From NCBI RefSeq assembly GCF_000247695.1, contig NW_004624734.1, positions 30,293,410-30,357,409 on the forward strand: a stretch of DNA of 64,000 nucleotides, given 5' to 3'. Origin of the DNA: Heterocephalus glaber. Its lineage: Eukaryota; Chordata; Mammalia; Rodentia; Bathyergidae. Made by a program: the position numbers and the translations under genes. How positions within the stretch are numbered: position 1 is the first letter of the stretch; every line of letters starts with the position of its first letter. Positions 39,478 through 50,890 of the stretch are shown in pieces. The notes below the pieces were generated by a model. That model saw nothing but the letters and a program-made list of their open reading frames with translations. It was not told where the DNA came from and made no database searches.

Positions 39478-39536
39478 ATTTGTTTTGTTTCATGCTAGGC
39501 AAGCCACTCTACCACCTAGCTACACTCCCAACGCCA
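39478..39536 (-). mobile_element. ID-type SINE fragment
   Basis: Reverse 5' part only (GCTAGGCAAGCCACTCTACC, CTAGCTACACTCCCAACGCC). Confidence 0.55.
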
Positions 39537-39944
39537 GATTTGTGTTTTAAAAACCCAATGTTAATTTATTGGGAGCTTGTTTGGGCCAGCTTCATTACCA
39601 TTTTGAATATAACTGGCTAGTATTTAATTTTAAAAGTAATATATTCACACTTTTATCTGAGGAAAATATAGAAAAGAAAGTTAACACAAGTCAGTAAGAC
39701 CATACCCAGTCACAACCACTATTAATGCATGATATCTTTGTTCTCAGCCTCTACCCCCTTTCTCCTCCTCTGCTTCTGTATCATATTCTAATTGGAATCC
39801 AGAGTATGATTTGGAAAATTTTTGTGTCAACACATGCCATGTGCTTTGGCAGTTTGCTAAGTCTGAGAAACTTCAGAAGACATTTTTTCCTTCTGACTTA
39901 CCCATGTGTTTCACTTGAATTCTTGGAAACATTCTCTGTGCTAC

Positions 39945-40400
39945 ATGGGTACCAGCCTGCAGCTGCAAGTAACAGAAAACTGTATTTCAACTCACATAAA
40001 CAATGAAGGAAAGTATTTCTTGGTGTAGCTAGAAGTCCAAAATGCAGGCAGTCTTCAGGGGCAGTTTAATTTATTAGCTCTCAATCTATCTCTGTAGTAC
40101 CATACAATGGTTTCACCAACATATTGGCATTGGGCTGCTTCCTTCATGGAAGCAAAAAGCTATAGCCTCTGCTGATTTCACACAGAGATGCCATGTTGAA
40201 GTTCATTCAAATCTAGGAAACTTCTTTCTCAAGAACTGCTAGCATATTTTTGGTCACATGTTTTGAGCTAGCCTTTGTCTTCAGAGCACAGCCATACACT
40301 GATTGATTCCTGCCTGGGTTCCTGAACCAAATACTGGCCAGGAGAATACAATCACTCTTAGCTCAGTCAGTCCCAGATGAACTGAGACACAGGGAATGTG
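39945..40400. mobile_element. Ancient dispersed repeat, class uncertain
   Basis: Phrases such as CTGCAAGTAACAGAAAACTG and GAAGTCCAAAATGCAGG match a widespread mammalian repeat by recognition, but I cannot assign its class. Confidence 0.35.
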
Positions 40401-40440
40401 TTGGCAGGGGTAAATGCCTAAATAAAATCAAATTATATTA

Positions 40441-40532
40441 GGCCGGGGGTTTAGCTCAGTGATTCTGCTGCCTGCCTTGCAAGCCCAAGGACCCGAGTTC
40501 GATCCCTGGAACCAAAAAAAACAAAAAACAAA
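40441..40532 (+). mobile_element. tRNA-derived SINE, cluster copy 1
   Basis: Full body; target repeat CAAATTATATTA on both sides. Confidence 0.9.
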
Positions 40533-40560
40533 CAAATTATATTAAGAATCTGAGAGGAGG

Positions 40561-40643
40561 GGGCCGGGGATTTAGCTCAGTGGTTTTGTCACCTGCTGTG
40601 CAAGCACAAGGACCCGAGTTCAATCCCCAGTACCAAAAAAAAA
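40561..40643 (+). mobile_element. tRNA-derived SINE, cluster copy 2
   Basis: Full body; perfect 17-bp direct repeat AAGAATCTGAGAGGAGG on both sides, indicating a recent insertion. Confidence 0.92.
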
Positions 40644-40689
40644 AAGAATCTGAGAGGAGGAATAAGTGTTGATTAGAAAATTGACTATT

Positions 40690-40778
40690 GAGCTGGGGAT
40701 TTAGCTCAGTGGTTCCGCCGCCTGCCTCACAAGCACAAGGTCCCGAGTTTGATCCCTGGTACCAAAAAAAAAAAAAAT
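40690..40778 (+). mobile_element. tRNA-derived SINE, cluster copy 3
   Basis: Full body flanked by AAAATTGACTATT / AAAATTGACTATT. Confidence 0.9.
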
Positions 40779-40820
40779 TGACTATTTATGGATTGGACAT
40801 ATATGGTTATATTTGGAAAA

Positions 40821-40840
40821 TATATATATATATATATATT
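40821..40840 (+). repeat. (TA)n microsatellite
   Basis: About ten TA units. Confidence 0.9.
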
Positions 40841-41120
40841 CACTTTTAACATATGTTGACCTATTTTTTATTTCAGATTTTAAAGTAGTAATAAGTAATA
40901 GCTTTACATAGTTCAATATTCAATTAAAAATACAAAACGTATATAATGCAACATGCTTTCCGCTGCTGACACTGGCCACACATATATTTTAGGTATATAC
41001 AAGGAAAATATATATATATAAAGTTTTTTAATTGTGTTGTATTATGCTATATGGTTGTGCCACAGTTTATGGGTGGATATTTATTTGGCTAATAATATTT
41101 TGCTTTGAAAACAGTGGTAT

Positions 41121-41210
41121 AGAGCTGGGGATGTAGCTCAGTGGTACAGTGTTTCCCTAACATGGGTGAACTTCGCAGTTCAAACCCAGCACCACACACA
41201 CACAGAAAAG
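41121..41210 (+). mobile_element. Old ID-type SINE with CA tail
   Basis: GAGCTGGGGATGTAGCTCAG, CAGCACCA, then a short CACA tail. Confidence 0.8.
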
Positions 41211-41780
41211 CACTAGTATAGTGGATAATACTATATTTATTTAATTTTGTAACTTGGGAAATATCTCTTCAAAGTATAAATTCCTCAAAGTGGAGTTAGT
41301 GCCAAACTGTTCTACCTTGCTATTGCAACAATTATGCTCCTGCTGGCAGGGTATTAAAATGCTGGTTTCAGGATACCCTTATCAATGGAGCTTCTTGTCA
41401 GATTTTTGGATCTTTGGTAATTTGATAATTGAAAAGTGATACCTCAGAGTAGCTTTAATTTAAATTTCTTCTCTTGCAAGCCAGGCTGATTCATTTTCAT
41501 GTGGTAAGAGGCCATTTGTCCTTCCTCCTCTAGGACCTGCCTACTCATATTCATTGCCTGTTTTTCTACTACATGGTAAATCTTTTGTTTTCTGATTTGA
41601 AGGAGCTCATTTATATTTAAAGAAAGTCAGTCTTTGGTCTGCAACAGAGCTGCAAATATTTCCATCCAATTTGTCATTTGTTTTTTGACTTTGCTTGTAG
41701 TTTTTTCCATGCAGAGAATTTTGATGTTATGAGATTGAATATATCAATCTTTTTATTTTTTAAAATTTACATGTATTCTT

Positions 41781-41870
41781 TGTTTGTTTGTTTGTTTAGT
41801 ACCAGGGATCGAACTCGGGTCCTTGAGCTTGCGCAGCATGCGGCGAAACCACTGAGCTAAATCCCCGGCC
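41781..41870 (-). mobile_element. tRNA-derived SINE with (TTTG)n tail
   Basis: Full minus-strand body, perfect 16-bp direct repeat ATTTACATGTATTCTT on both sides. Confidence 0.92.
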
Positions 41871-42166
41871 ATTTACATGTATTCTTAACTGATGCATGAA
41901 AACAAAAACTATGCATGTTAATGTGGTAGCATGTGATATTTCAATACATATATACACTGTGTAATTCGTATATTAGGTTAAATATATCTATCTCCTCAGC
42001 CTTGTTGCTTTGTGCTAAAAAGAAACTTTCTTCTGTCCTTTGGAAATCTAGAGTACATTATTGTTATCCATAGTCATACTACTGTCTAGTTGCACTCCAG
42101 AGCTTGTTAACCCTAGCTATAACTAATATGCACTGATGAATGTCTGCCCACTAACTGAGGTTTTTG

Positions 42167-42265
42167 TTGTTGTTGTTTTTGCTTTTGTTTTTTGTACCAG
42201 GGATCAAACTTGGGACCTTATGCTTGCGAGGCAGGTGGCAGAACCACTAAGCTAAATCCCCGGCC
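42167..42265 (-). mobile_element. tRNA-derived SINE inside the L1
   Basis: Full minus-strand body, target repeat CCACTAACTGAGGTTTT on both sides. Confidence 0.9.
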
Positions 42266-42330
42266 CCACTAACTGAGGTTTTGATTTGCATTTCTCTGAT
42301 GATTAGTGATGTTCAGCTTTTAAAAGAATG

Positions 42331-42364
<34 letters not shown>

Positions 42365-42378
42365 CGCGTGCGTGTGTA
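42331..42378 (+). repeat. (TG)n microsatellite
   Basis: TA/TG repeat with a CACGCGTGCG interruption. Confidence 0.92.
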
Positions 42379-43001
42379 TGTATCTGTTGGCCATTTATGT
42401 CTTCTTTTTTAAATGTCTGTTTAGGTCTATTGTCAGTCTTTAACTGGATTATTGGTGTTTTGTTATTGATTATTTTTAGTTACTTATAATTCTGGACATT
42501 ACCTCTTTGTCAGATGAATAGTTTAAAAATATTTTTTCCCATTGTATAGGTCGTAACTTCACTTTGGTGATTGGTTCCTATTCTGTGCACAATCTTTGTA
42601 GTATGATATAATCCCATCCATCTATTTTTGCTTTTGGGGGCTTATCCAAAAAATTCCATGTGCCTCCCAAAGTCTGGAAGTATTTCTCCTACAGTCTTTT
42701 CTTTTATGATTCTTGTCAGTGTAGTATCATCACTAAAAAGACCTTTGCACTTTAAGGTGAATAACAATCTTATAGTTTCTTCTAATACTTTGATAGTTTC
42801 ATTTTTTACATTTAAATATTATGTCTACTTGAAATCTCTCCCAGTAATTATGAGAAATAAATTCAACTTTGACTCTTTCCCCTTGGTTGACTCATTTTAT
42901 GCTATTTCATGATGATGTTCCTTTTTTGTTTTGCGTCAATGTTTTGCCAATGTTCTCTACAGATTTTAAAAAATTGAATCTTTCATTGACTTTATCAATA
43001 C

Positions 43002-43080
43002 GGGGGCACTGCGCATAGCTCAGTGGTACAGTGCCTGCCTAGTATGCAAAAGGCCCTGAGTTCAATCCCCAGGCCTCTAA
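43002..43080 (+). mobile_element. Old ID-type SINE
   Basis: GCATAGCTCAGTGGTACAGT, CCCTGAGTTCAATCCCCAGG; the tail is lost. Confidence 0.75.
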
Positions 43081-43283
43081 CTCTCCTCCAAAATAATAAT
43101 TTATGGAGTTTCTGTAATCTACCTAGGCCAGGATATATATTGAAGGTCAAGGGAAGATGGGGGTAAAAAGATCTTGGAATTATACAAAGAATAACACTTG
43201 TATGTTCATAATCATTGCTATATGGAAATGTGCTTATTTAGGACATTTACTCACTCTACAAATCTTTTTAAACAAAGTATTAG

Positions 43284-43371
43284 AGGCCAGGGATTTAGCT
43301 CAGTGGTCCCGGCACCTGACTTGCAAGCGCAAGGTCCCCAGTTCGATCCCCGGTACCAAAAAAAAAAAAAT
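43284..43371 (+). mobile_element. tRNA-derived SINE (ID-like, GGTACCA type)
   Basis: Full body; imperfect direct repeat TTAAACAAAGTA / TTAAACAAGAAAGTA. Confidence 0.88.
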
Positions 43372-43525
43372 TAAACAAGAAAGTATGGTCTCCATGATTT
43401 AAGTATTTTAAAATGGGAATGTTTAATGCTCTACTTATTAGGTTAGGGTCTTTCTGAATGTGGTATGATAAATCTTTTTTTACTCCCTACAGGATTAGTG
43501 GAGGTTGCTAGCTCCCAACTGCATT

Positions 43526-43624
43526 TTTATTGTTTTGTTTTGTTTTGTTTTTGTACTAGAGATTTAAGCAAAGGCCCTATGCATGCTAGGCAAGTGCTCT
43601 AGCTTTGAGCTGTATTCCCAGCCC
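43526..43624 (-). mobile_element. ID-type SINE with (TTTTG)n tail
   Basis: Reverse ID body (GTACTAGAGATTTAAGCAAA, GAGCTGTATTCCCAGCCC), moderately diverged. Confidence 0.78.
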
Positions 43625-44157
43625 TCCTGGTTGCACTCTTAAGATGCCACAGAACCTTCAGAGTCTTAGTCAAGAGCAGCCCACTGTGGCATATGAAACC
43701 TCCAAGATGACCTGAGGCAGGAAGCCAAACAACAAAGACAGAACAGAGACACATCTTGCTTCCTGAAGCTGTAGATTTTGGCAATGGTACTGGCTACATC
43801 CAGATACCCAGGAATACTCTATTTAACTCCCTTTCCCTGCAAGAATATAATATGCACTGTCATTCTCTAGTGGGATAAAAACTGATGTTTATCCACAACA
43901 ACAGGATGTCTTGGTCACTGAATAAAAATCCTTTGACATGTGCAGACTTCTTCTGTAGCACTGTCACATTGCATTATAGTTATCTGTTTACTTTCTGTCT
44001 TTCCCAGGGTACAGGGAACTCTTTAAGGGGAGAAGCTCTTTTTCTTCTTTGAATCCCTGTAGCTTAGTACACTCCTCCCTCTCAATCTGAATGTGTTTGT
44101 TGCATGCTTTCTCTCTTATGTGAGCTGTCTTCCATATATCTCACTCTTTAGTACTCA

Positions 44158-44760
44158 CTGTTTCTTGAGCAGCTACCAAATGTCAGCCACTGAACTGAAG
44201 TCCTTCACATGCATTACCTTTTTTAAACTCTCACAATAGCTCTATGAAGTAAATACTATTATTTTCCCACATTGTAATAGTGAAGAAACTAAGGGAAAGA
44301 GAGATCAAGTAACTTGCTCAGGTCATTCAGGATGCTAGTCAGCTTTCTGTTACTATAGCAAATACCTGAGATAATTAACTTGTAAAGAAATAAGGTTTAT
44401 TTTGGCTCACAGTTTTAGAAGTTCCAGTGCATCATCAGTTAGCCCAGTTGTTTTGGACCTTTCATGAGGCAGCACATCTTAGCAAAATCCTATGACAGAA
44501 TAAAACTGTTCTCCTCATGAGTGGGAAGCAAAAGAGAATGAGGAGAGGGCTGGGCTCCCACTGTCTCCTTCATGATACACTGCAGTGACTACCCACTACA
44601 CCCCACCTTTTGAGGGCTCCACCCGCCCCCCCAGTAGAACCCTGGGGACTGAGTCTTTAGCATATGGGCCTGTGGAACACATTCAAAATCCAAACTATTG
44701 TGCAGATAACGGGTGACAGAACCAAAAGTCAAATCCCAGGCAGTTTAACTCCAGTGCCAA
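44158..44760 (-). mobile_element. MIR remnant split by an LTR
   Basis: MIR core in reverse runs to about 44335 (AAGTAACTTGCTCAGGTCAT) and resumes near 44708 (GACAGAACCAAAAGTCAAAT, CTCCAGTGCC). The LTR between separates the two halves. Confidence 0.7.
44337..44703 (-). mobile_element. Solo LTR, MaLR-like
   Basis: Starts TAGTCAGCTTTCTGTTAC and contains AAGGTTTATTTTGGCTCAC (reverse of the LTR poly(A) signal region). Similar in layout to the LTR at 9272. Confidence 0.6.
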
Positions 44761-44764
44761 CTTT

Positions 44765-45660
44765 CGCAACAGCTATGCTATGTTGTTTTCCCCTCGTGTA
44801 TAGAGAAGTTATAAATTCTACGTAAAACAAGTACAGTAAGTACACTTTGCCTTCTGAAGAGTAGCGTAATTTATCCCATGGGATATTGGCTTTGTTTTGT
44901 GGTTGTAGTTGTTTGTCTATGAAAATATTTTGATGTTCCTATTCAAGTAATCCCTCTGCTTCCCAGAGCAGGGGAAGGGACACAAAGGACAAATTGCTTT
45001 GTATAAAGAAGAAAAAGGAACTCGTAAATATTTAGCTGGCTGCATAAGAGACAGTGTAAAAACCCAAAAAGAGAGAGTGTAAAACTCTGAAGAAAAAAAA
45101 AGAGAGAGCAGTGAGAGAGTAAGGAGCTCTGGTCACTGGAAGGGACAGCTAAATCCTATGCAAGTTTATGGGCAGTGGGACATTTAATGTGGTGAGAAAC
45201 ACTTGGGAAGTTCAAAAATAACCCTGAACTGTCAGCAATCATTTGCAACCCAGAGTAAGCATATGTAAGAGATGTTTTTTGAGGAGGGAGGAAGAGGAAT
45301 AGTATCCAACATGAAACAGAGTGTGTGTGCCTTGGAGAGGGGCAGCAGATGCAGGAGCTGAAAGCAACAGTTTGAAACAAGGAATAAAAATGAGTAAAGC
45401 AAACAGCACTCAGCCCCCCTCCACCTCGCTAGAACAAAAGTCACCTGTCCGCTTGCAGCAAGTCTTGGGAGTGACTCCCTACAATGGGATGGAGGCTTGA
45501 ACTAAACTGACTCTCAAAAGCTGGAGAACATAGGGGCATCTGGGTTGTGGTAATGCACTCTTTTTCTTTCTATCATTGAATCTGGCTGCAGTTTGCTTAG
45601 CTCCATCAGATACTGACATTGCCAACATGCTCATCATTCTAGTGTCTGTGAAGATGAGAG
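44765..45660. other. Intergenic sequence without recognised features
   Basis: A GA-rich stretch lies at 45060-45120; otherwise nothing I can assign. Confidence 0.45.
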
Positions 45661-45667
45661 TTTCCTA

Positions 45668-45875
45668 ATCTCAGCTCTCTTGTCATTTGGGGGCAAATAC
45701 TTCTTTGTTGTGGGGGAAGGGCAGTCTTGTGTAGTGTACAGTGTTTAGTAGCATCTCTGATCTCTACCCACTAGAGCCCAATAGTGTTAGTACACCAACA
45801 CCCAGTTGTGAAAATCAAAAGTGTCTTCAGACATTGCTAAGCATCCCCTGGGGCACAAAAATTGCTTCCTTTTCC
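45668..45875 (-). mobile_element. MER5-like hAT element
   Basis: Close to MER5A in reverse: ACTTCTTTGTTGTGGGGGAA, TTTAGTAGCATCTCTGATCT, CAGACATTGCTAAGCATCCC. Confidence 0.82.
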
Positions 45876-46248
45876 CCCATTGGGAACCTCTTGTGTGTAG
45901 GTGTAGACATTTATTCAATGCACACTCGTTCTTGCATCAAAATGTGCCTTTAATCCTTAAAAAAAATAAAAAGCAACAGCACTATTTTGTAAAATTGTGT
46001 CCTAAAACTATTTTGTGTCATTTTACTGTCACACTAAGTCATATAAGCTCTGAACTTCCTGGAACTGACCAGGAGGGATGCCAAAGCAAGTTCTCAGTTC
46101 TTCAAGGATATTCAAAAATGTGTATGTGTAATAACAGTGGATACAGTATTCTATAGCCTACATTCACAAACATAGCAATAGTATTACCATTAATAAAATA
46201 CTGACATTTTAACCTTACCTACAAATCAAAATTAAGAATTGGCTAGAC

Positions 46249-46372
46249 AGTTGGGTGCAATGGTGCACACTTGTAGTCCCAGCTACTTGGAAGGCTTAGA
46301 TGATTTGAGCCCTGGAGTTTGAGACCAGTCTGGACAACATACCAAAGTTTCTGTCTTAAAAAGAAAAAAATA
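46249..46372 (+). mobile_element. B1-like (7SL-derived) SINE
   Basis: GGGTGCAATGGTGCACACTT, GTAGTCCCAGCTACTTGG, then an A-rich tail directly joined to the next SINE. Confidence 0.72.
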
Positions 46373-46373
46373 G

Positions 46374-46461
46374 GGGGCCGGGGATTTAGTTCAGTGATGC
46401 CGCCACCTGCCTTGCAAGTGCAAGCTCCTGTTTGATCCCCGGTACCAAAAAAAAAAAAAAA
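46374..46461 (+). mobile_element. tRNA-derived SINE at gap edge
   Basis: Full body; its A tail runs into the assembly gap. Confidence 0.87.
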
Positions 46462-46561
46462 NNNNNNNNNNNNNNNNNNNNNNNNNNNNNNNNNNNNNNN
46501 NNNNNNNNNNNNNNNNNNNNNNNNNNNNNNNNNNNNNNNNNNNNNNNNNNNNNNNNNNNNN
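46462..46561. other. Assembly gap (100 N)
   Basis: Exactly 100 N, a conventional placeholder, so the true size is unknown. It lies between a SINE A tail and an L1 3' end. Confidence 0.98.
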
Positions 46562-46680
46562 ATGAGAAATTAGAACAAGAATCATCATTTCTAAAGAGGT
46601 ACAAGCACCCAAGGAAAAATGTAAACGAGTTGTATACCTAAAGAGTATCTCTAAAAGAATTAAAAAAAAAAAAAAAAAGA
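46562..46680 (+). mobile_element. L1 3' end
   Basis: Sense-strand end of the same L1 type seen at 27459: GGTACAAGCACCCAAGG, GTTGTATACCTAAAGAGTA, then an A tail. The upstream part is in the gap. Confidence 0.75.
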
Positions 46681-46684
46681 AATA

Positions 46685-48625
46685 GAAAAGAAAGGAGTTG
46701 GCTATACAAATTCTCCCTCTAAGCAAAAGCGCATGATGTTAGTATGTGCTAGGGATGAGCGTCCAATTTTGATACATGCCAGGGGCCTAAAGGAAGGAGT
46801 TGAGCTGTGGATTACCATAGTCAGATCAGGATCCATCCAGAAGAAGCCTAATGAGCTGCAGTCATTCTCCATGTTGTCTTTTGGAAATATTCAAAATGGA
46901 TGATATTCAGACAACCAACACACAGCACTCTCATGGAAGAACTTAAATTCAAACTTTGGTGAAAGCCAGTATTTTGCAGGGAAAGAAAGGAAGCACTAAT
47001 TTGTAATCTCAGCTATTTTGTTTCCACCAGTCACGATCTTTTAGTGTTGTTGCACAGATAAAATTGATGCATATGATTCCCTCAATAGCTTGCTACAATT
47101 TAACCTGTTATCCCTGCTCAAAAAGCAAATTAGAATGTGAAAAAGGGAGAGAGACATAACTTAGTATGGTTTATGATTCTAAAGTCTATCACCACCAAAT
47201 ATAATATTTTGCTAATGACAAATTATGGTGTGATGCCTCTCACAAATGACTGTTGTACAACGGAACAGAATCTCTGGTTTATTGGGAAGGGTGTGGAATT
47301 TGGATTCCGAAACACTGGATTCATTTCCAGCTTGCAAATCATTGACTAATGCTTAAGAAAGTGAGTCTATGCCCATATCTGTAGAATACATATTAAAAGA
47401 ATCCTTTTACCTCAGGATGGTTGGAAAGATTAAAAGAAGTTGAAAACAATGTGCTACAAATTGCTAGGCAAGTGTCAATCATTGTTATTACTTCCCACTC
47501 CCACCAGTCCCTTGTATAAGTCACCAAACCTATAGAATAGTCTTATAGGAGGACTGTTATTTTTTTTTCCCCACTACAAGTCTATGGAAGAAGCTCCTCA
47601 GTGGTTGCAGTACATGCATTTTTTTCTTAAGGTTAAAACATAATTTCTCTAAATTGGAATAAAATGATATGCTTTTCCGACTCAAATGTCAGGCCTGCTT
47701 AAGATGCTGCTAAAGGAAAGAGATTATCCATGCTCGGATTTCTTACTGTTCCTGCAGAGTAAAATAGCAGCTAAGAGCCAATACTCTCTGAGAGTAGTTC
47801 CTTTCTCAGCATTATAGGCCGGTGTCCTGGGATCTGACATTAACCATTAGGAATTTCTTAAGCAGCAGCAGATTGGGAAAGGCAACTGCCAATGCTGAAG
47901 GAGTATGTTAAAACCCTTCTTTATTTTTTTAAAATCAGTAACAGTCACGAAGATGGACAAATATGCTGAGTTGACTCAGACTCCTCAATATAGAGTAATC
48001 AACTTGATGGTGACATTCATCCTGACTGTGCTAAACAGGTGACCTATGCTGTCAGCACCGGGATCTGGAGCCACTGGAACACAATCTATATCATTATGTC
48101 ATATATAGATTGGAAAGTTGACTAAGGCTTCAAGACCCCAAGGGTTTTAATTAATAGGAAAGTTTGATTCAATAGCAGTCATTATACAAATGGAAGGAAA
48201 AAAAGGAGTAGGGGTGATAAGGAAGGGGCGCATAGGCAGTAAACATGGAGAGAAATGCCCTGGAGGCTTGAAATTGGTGCTGTTGTATGTCAAGGTCAGA
48301 TCACCCAGGGACTGGAACATACTCTTAGCCAAAGAGAAAGAGGCTGGGCACTACTGTCACAGTCACCCTAATCACAGTCTTCTCGTATCAGCAAACTCCA
48401 CTTCCTGTCTTTATCTTCTCTTTGTAAGCCTCGCTAGTGGCTCCACTACTGGCTTTCCTTGCAGGAATCTATTCAGGCTTTGGTAGGAACAGGATGAAAA
48501 ACATCTTCTCTTTTCACCTCCATCAACATCTCCCACCTAGGGCCTAGAATCTGCTGTTGTTCGCTTAAAAAAAATCCAAATCATCCCCCCGAGCCCCATC
48601 TCCTCCATGATTCCTTCATCTCCAG
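46685..48625. other. Intergenic sequence, mostly unassigned
   Basis: A MIR-like remnant at 47300-47490 (GATTCATTTCCAGC, CATATCTGTAGAATACAT) is the only repeat I can suggest. Confidence 0.45.
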
Positions 48626-48628
48626 TGC

Positions 48629-48712
48629 ATACTTTTTTTTTTTTTTCAGTGCTGGGGATTGAATCTGGACCTTGTGCTGAAAGTACTCAACATTGAGCTA
48701 TATCTCTAACTA
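48629..48712 (-). mobile_element. Old ID-type SINE
   Basis: Poly-T, CAGTGCTGGGGATTGAATCT, then CATTGAGCTATATCTCTAAC. Confidence 0.78.
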
Positions 48713-48714
48713 TT

Positions 48715-49930
48715 CTTAAAGTTTCTTTTTTTTAACACCTGCAACCTATACATAGAATAATTGATGGACATGCAGACATCTTTTTCTCACATATGCTGAC
48801 CTTTTTTCCCAAGTATATTATAAAACTGAGGATGGGAACCACATCTTAAACTTCATGGGATCCTTGGCCTAATTCTACAATTGGGCAATTAGCCCAGCTG
48901 GGAACCATGTAGGTCCTAGAGCATCTCTGTAGTCAGGGAGAATTGAAGAATCCTTAACCTAGTTCCTTAAGACATAGCATCAAATCATCCTTGCTATTGG
49001 ACCTACACAAAACTTTTCCTGATTCTAGTAGCCAGCCTCATGAATGGAGATTAAGACCCTAACAGCCTTCCCTTAGGCCCTTTTTGGGTGACCCTTGCTG
49101 GTGTCCCATTTGTACTAGATTGGATGGCCCCTCTTGCTCCTGTCAACCTTCTTAAGAATCCCTATCCTAACCCTGAACCTAACTTCCACAGTGCAGGCCC
49201 TGCGGCTCAGCTCACTACCCAGAGCAGCCAAGATGGATTTTGTGACTGCCCAGATCTCTGTACTATACAGCTGGTGCTTTCCCCACCTTTGCTTATCTCT
49301 CCCACTTCCTGGCACTGGTTGGCCAGCCTGCTTCTCAGTATGACTTCTCAATATGACTCTTGCTGCCAAGACCTTCTGGGAATGCCTGCCTTGTTCCTGG
49401 GTTTCTGGCTAGTTTGTAAGTCCTTTCTATTCTGTCATCAACCTGAGCCGTCACTCTGATCTTTTAAAAAATTCCTGTCAATTTAAGAGGCATAGCAGAC
49501 ATATACATGCAAACACCCATAGTCACAAATGTATTCATCATTTTAGAAGATTTCCACTCCTTCCTAAGTTTATACTCTCCCTTTTCAGGCATTTATCATC
49601 ATTTTTAAGTCTCCCAAAGCTAAGCTTGAAATTTGCCTTAAATCAAAGGAGCTCTTAGAAATCATTCATTCCAACCCTCTTATTTTATTTCCAGTCTCTA
49701 TTTTACTACCCTACATTTATGCTTCTATTTAGAAGCCAGTAGCATAAGATTTTTGCTAATGATGCCTTTAGCAAGGAATCGTCTTTGTCTGTTAGTAAAT
49801 TGCCATGATGCTAGAAGTTTCTATAGAAAGTCTCAACTTAGTAATTAGTTACCATAAAAATGCATTTATCCATTGCTAAGATGAGGCAGTTTCCTTCTCA
49901 GCCCCAGAAAGGATGGACATACACCCAAGT

Positions 49931-49977
<47 letters not shown>

Positions 49978-50315
49978 ATGTGATCAGTCAGCTCTCTGTC
50001 TGGAACAATCAAAATACCTCCCGGCTGGAATGACAGCATCATTTTATTGATGCTGAAATAGGAGGGTGATAAAGCAAGTCTCTGCAGGCACAGTAGAAAT
50101 GTGCTGCTTTTATGATTCATATTTCAAAAATGATGCCATGGGACCAAAAATGCAAAGCAGAGCTTTTTATGTGTTTGCAAAAATGTAGTTAAAGGCAGTC
50201 AGCTCAGCTGTGCCTTTTAAGCTCTGGAGGAAGCATTATTATGACCAATTCCCACCTCTCTTCACCCTTCAGTTATAATGAATACTTGGTTTTTCCTACA
50301 TCCATTACTTTGCTA
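48715..50315. other. Intergenic sequence, mostly unassigned
   Basis: Contains a CA repeat. Overlapping frames at 49088-49459 on both strands show no known domain. Confidence 0.45.
49930..49974 (+). repeat. (CA)n microsatellite
   Basis: About 22 CA units. Confidence 0.95.
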
Positions 50316-50325
50316 TGCTCTATGC

Positions 50326-50405
50326 CAGTGATGGCAAACCGTTAAGCACTTTCAATGATACAAACAGCCCACTGTGACACACATGTCATAGGTTCACCAC
50401 CACTC
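50326..50405. mobile_element. 80-bp hAT-type miniature element
   Basis: The left end is CAGTGATGGCAAACC and the right end, reversed, is GAGTGGTGGTGAACC (12 of 15 match). Both sides carry the perfect 8-bp duplication CTCTATGC (50318-50325 and 50406-50413). An 8-bp duplication with CAGTG-type ends is diagnostic of hAT transposition. It has no coding capacity, so it must have been moved by a transposase elsewhere. Confidence 0.8.
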
Positions 50406-50559
50406 CTCTATGCTGTGAATGGGATCAGAAAATGGTGATATTTCCTATGTAATGATCTTGCTATATAGCTTTGGAGGCACCAAAGAGAATTGCAATCAAA
50501 CAGAATCATCCTGTTTAAGTCTAGTTCTTGATGGGGGGTTATTGTGGCCACTGCACTAG

Positions 50560-50890
50560 ACTGTATGTCTGTCCCCACAAATTCCCTCAAAGTAATGGTT
50601 GGGGCCTTTGGGGAGTGATTATATCATGAGACTAAAGTGATCATTTATGACATTCGTGCCCTTATGAAAGAACCCCCAGAGAGCTTCCTTGCCCCTCCCC
50701 CCCTTTGTCATGTGAAGATGGGTGTCTGTAAACCAGGAAGCAGGCTTTTACTAGACACTCAATCTGCTGGCATCTTGGTCTTGGATGTCTCAGCCACCAG
50801 AGCTGTGAGTCATAAATTTGTGTTGTTTAAGAACAACTACCACCCGGTCATGACATTTTGTTATAACAGCCCAAGTGATCTAAGACAGTC
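50560..50890 (+). mobile_element. MaLR/MLT-like LTR
   Basis: In order: GGGGCCTTTGGGGAGTGATT, CCCTTATGAAAGAACCCCCA, GAGCTGTGAGTCATAAATTT, CATTTTGTTATAACAGCCCA. These are typical of an old mammalian LTR; the 131-codon frame at 50637-51032 lies mostly inside it. Confidence 0.75.

Larger units (their letters stand above)
41885..42960 (-). mobile_element. Old L1 fragment interrupted by a SINE
   Basis: Reverse L1 text: GTTAACCCTAGCTATAACTA, TTGATTTGCATTTCTCTGAT, ACCTCTTTGTCAGATGAATA. The SINE at 42167-42265 and a TG repeat interrupt it. Confidence 0.75.

Noticed and set aside
40441..40778. tRNA genes
   Set aside because: The A and B boxes are convincing, but the bodies lack a paired acceptor stem, carry A tails and have target duplications. 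They are SINEs.
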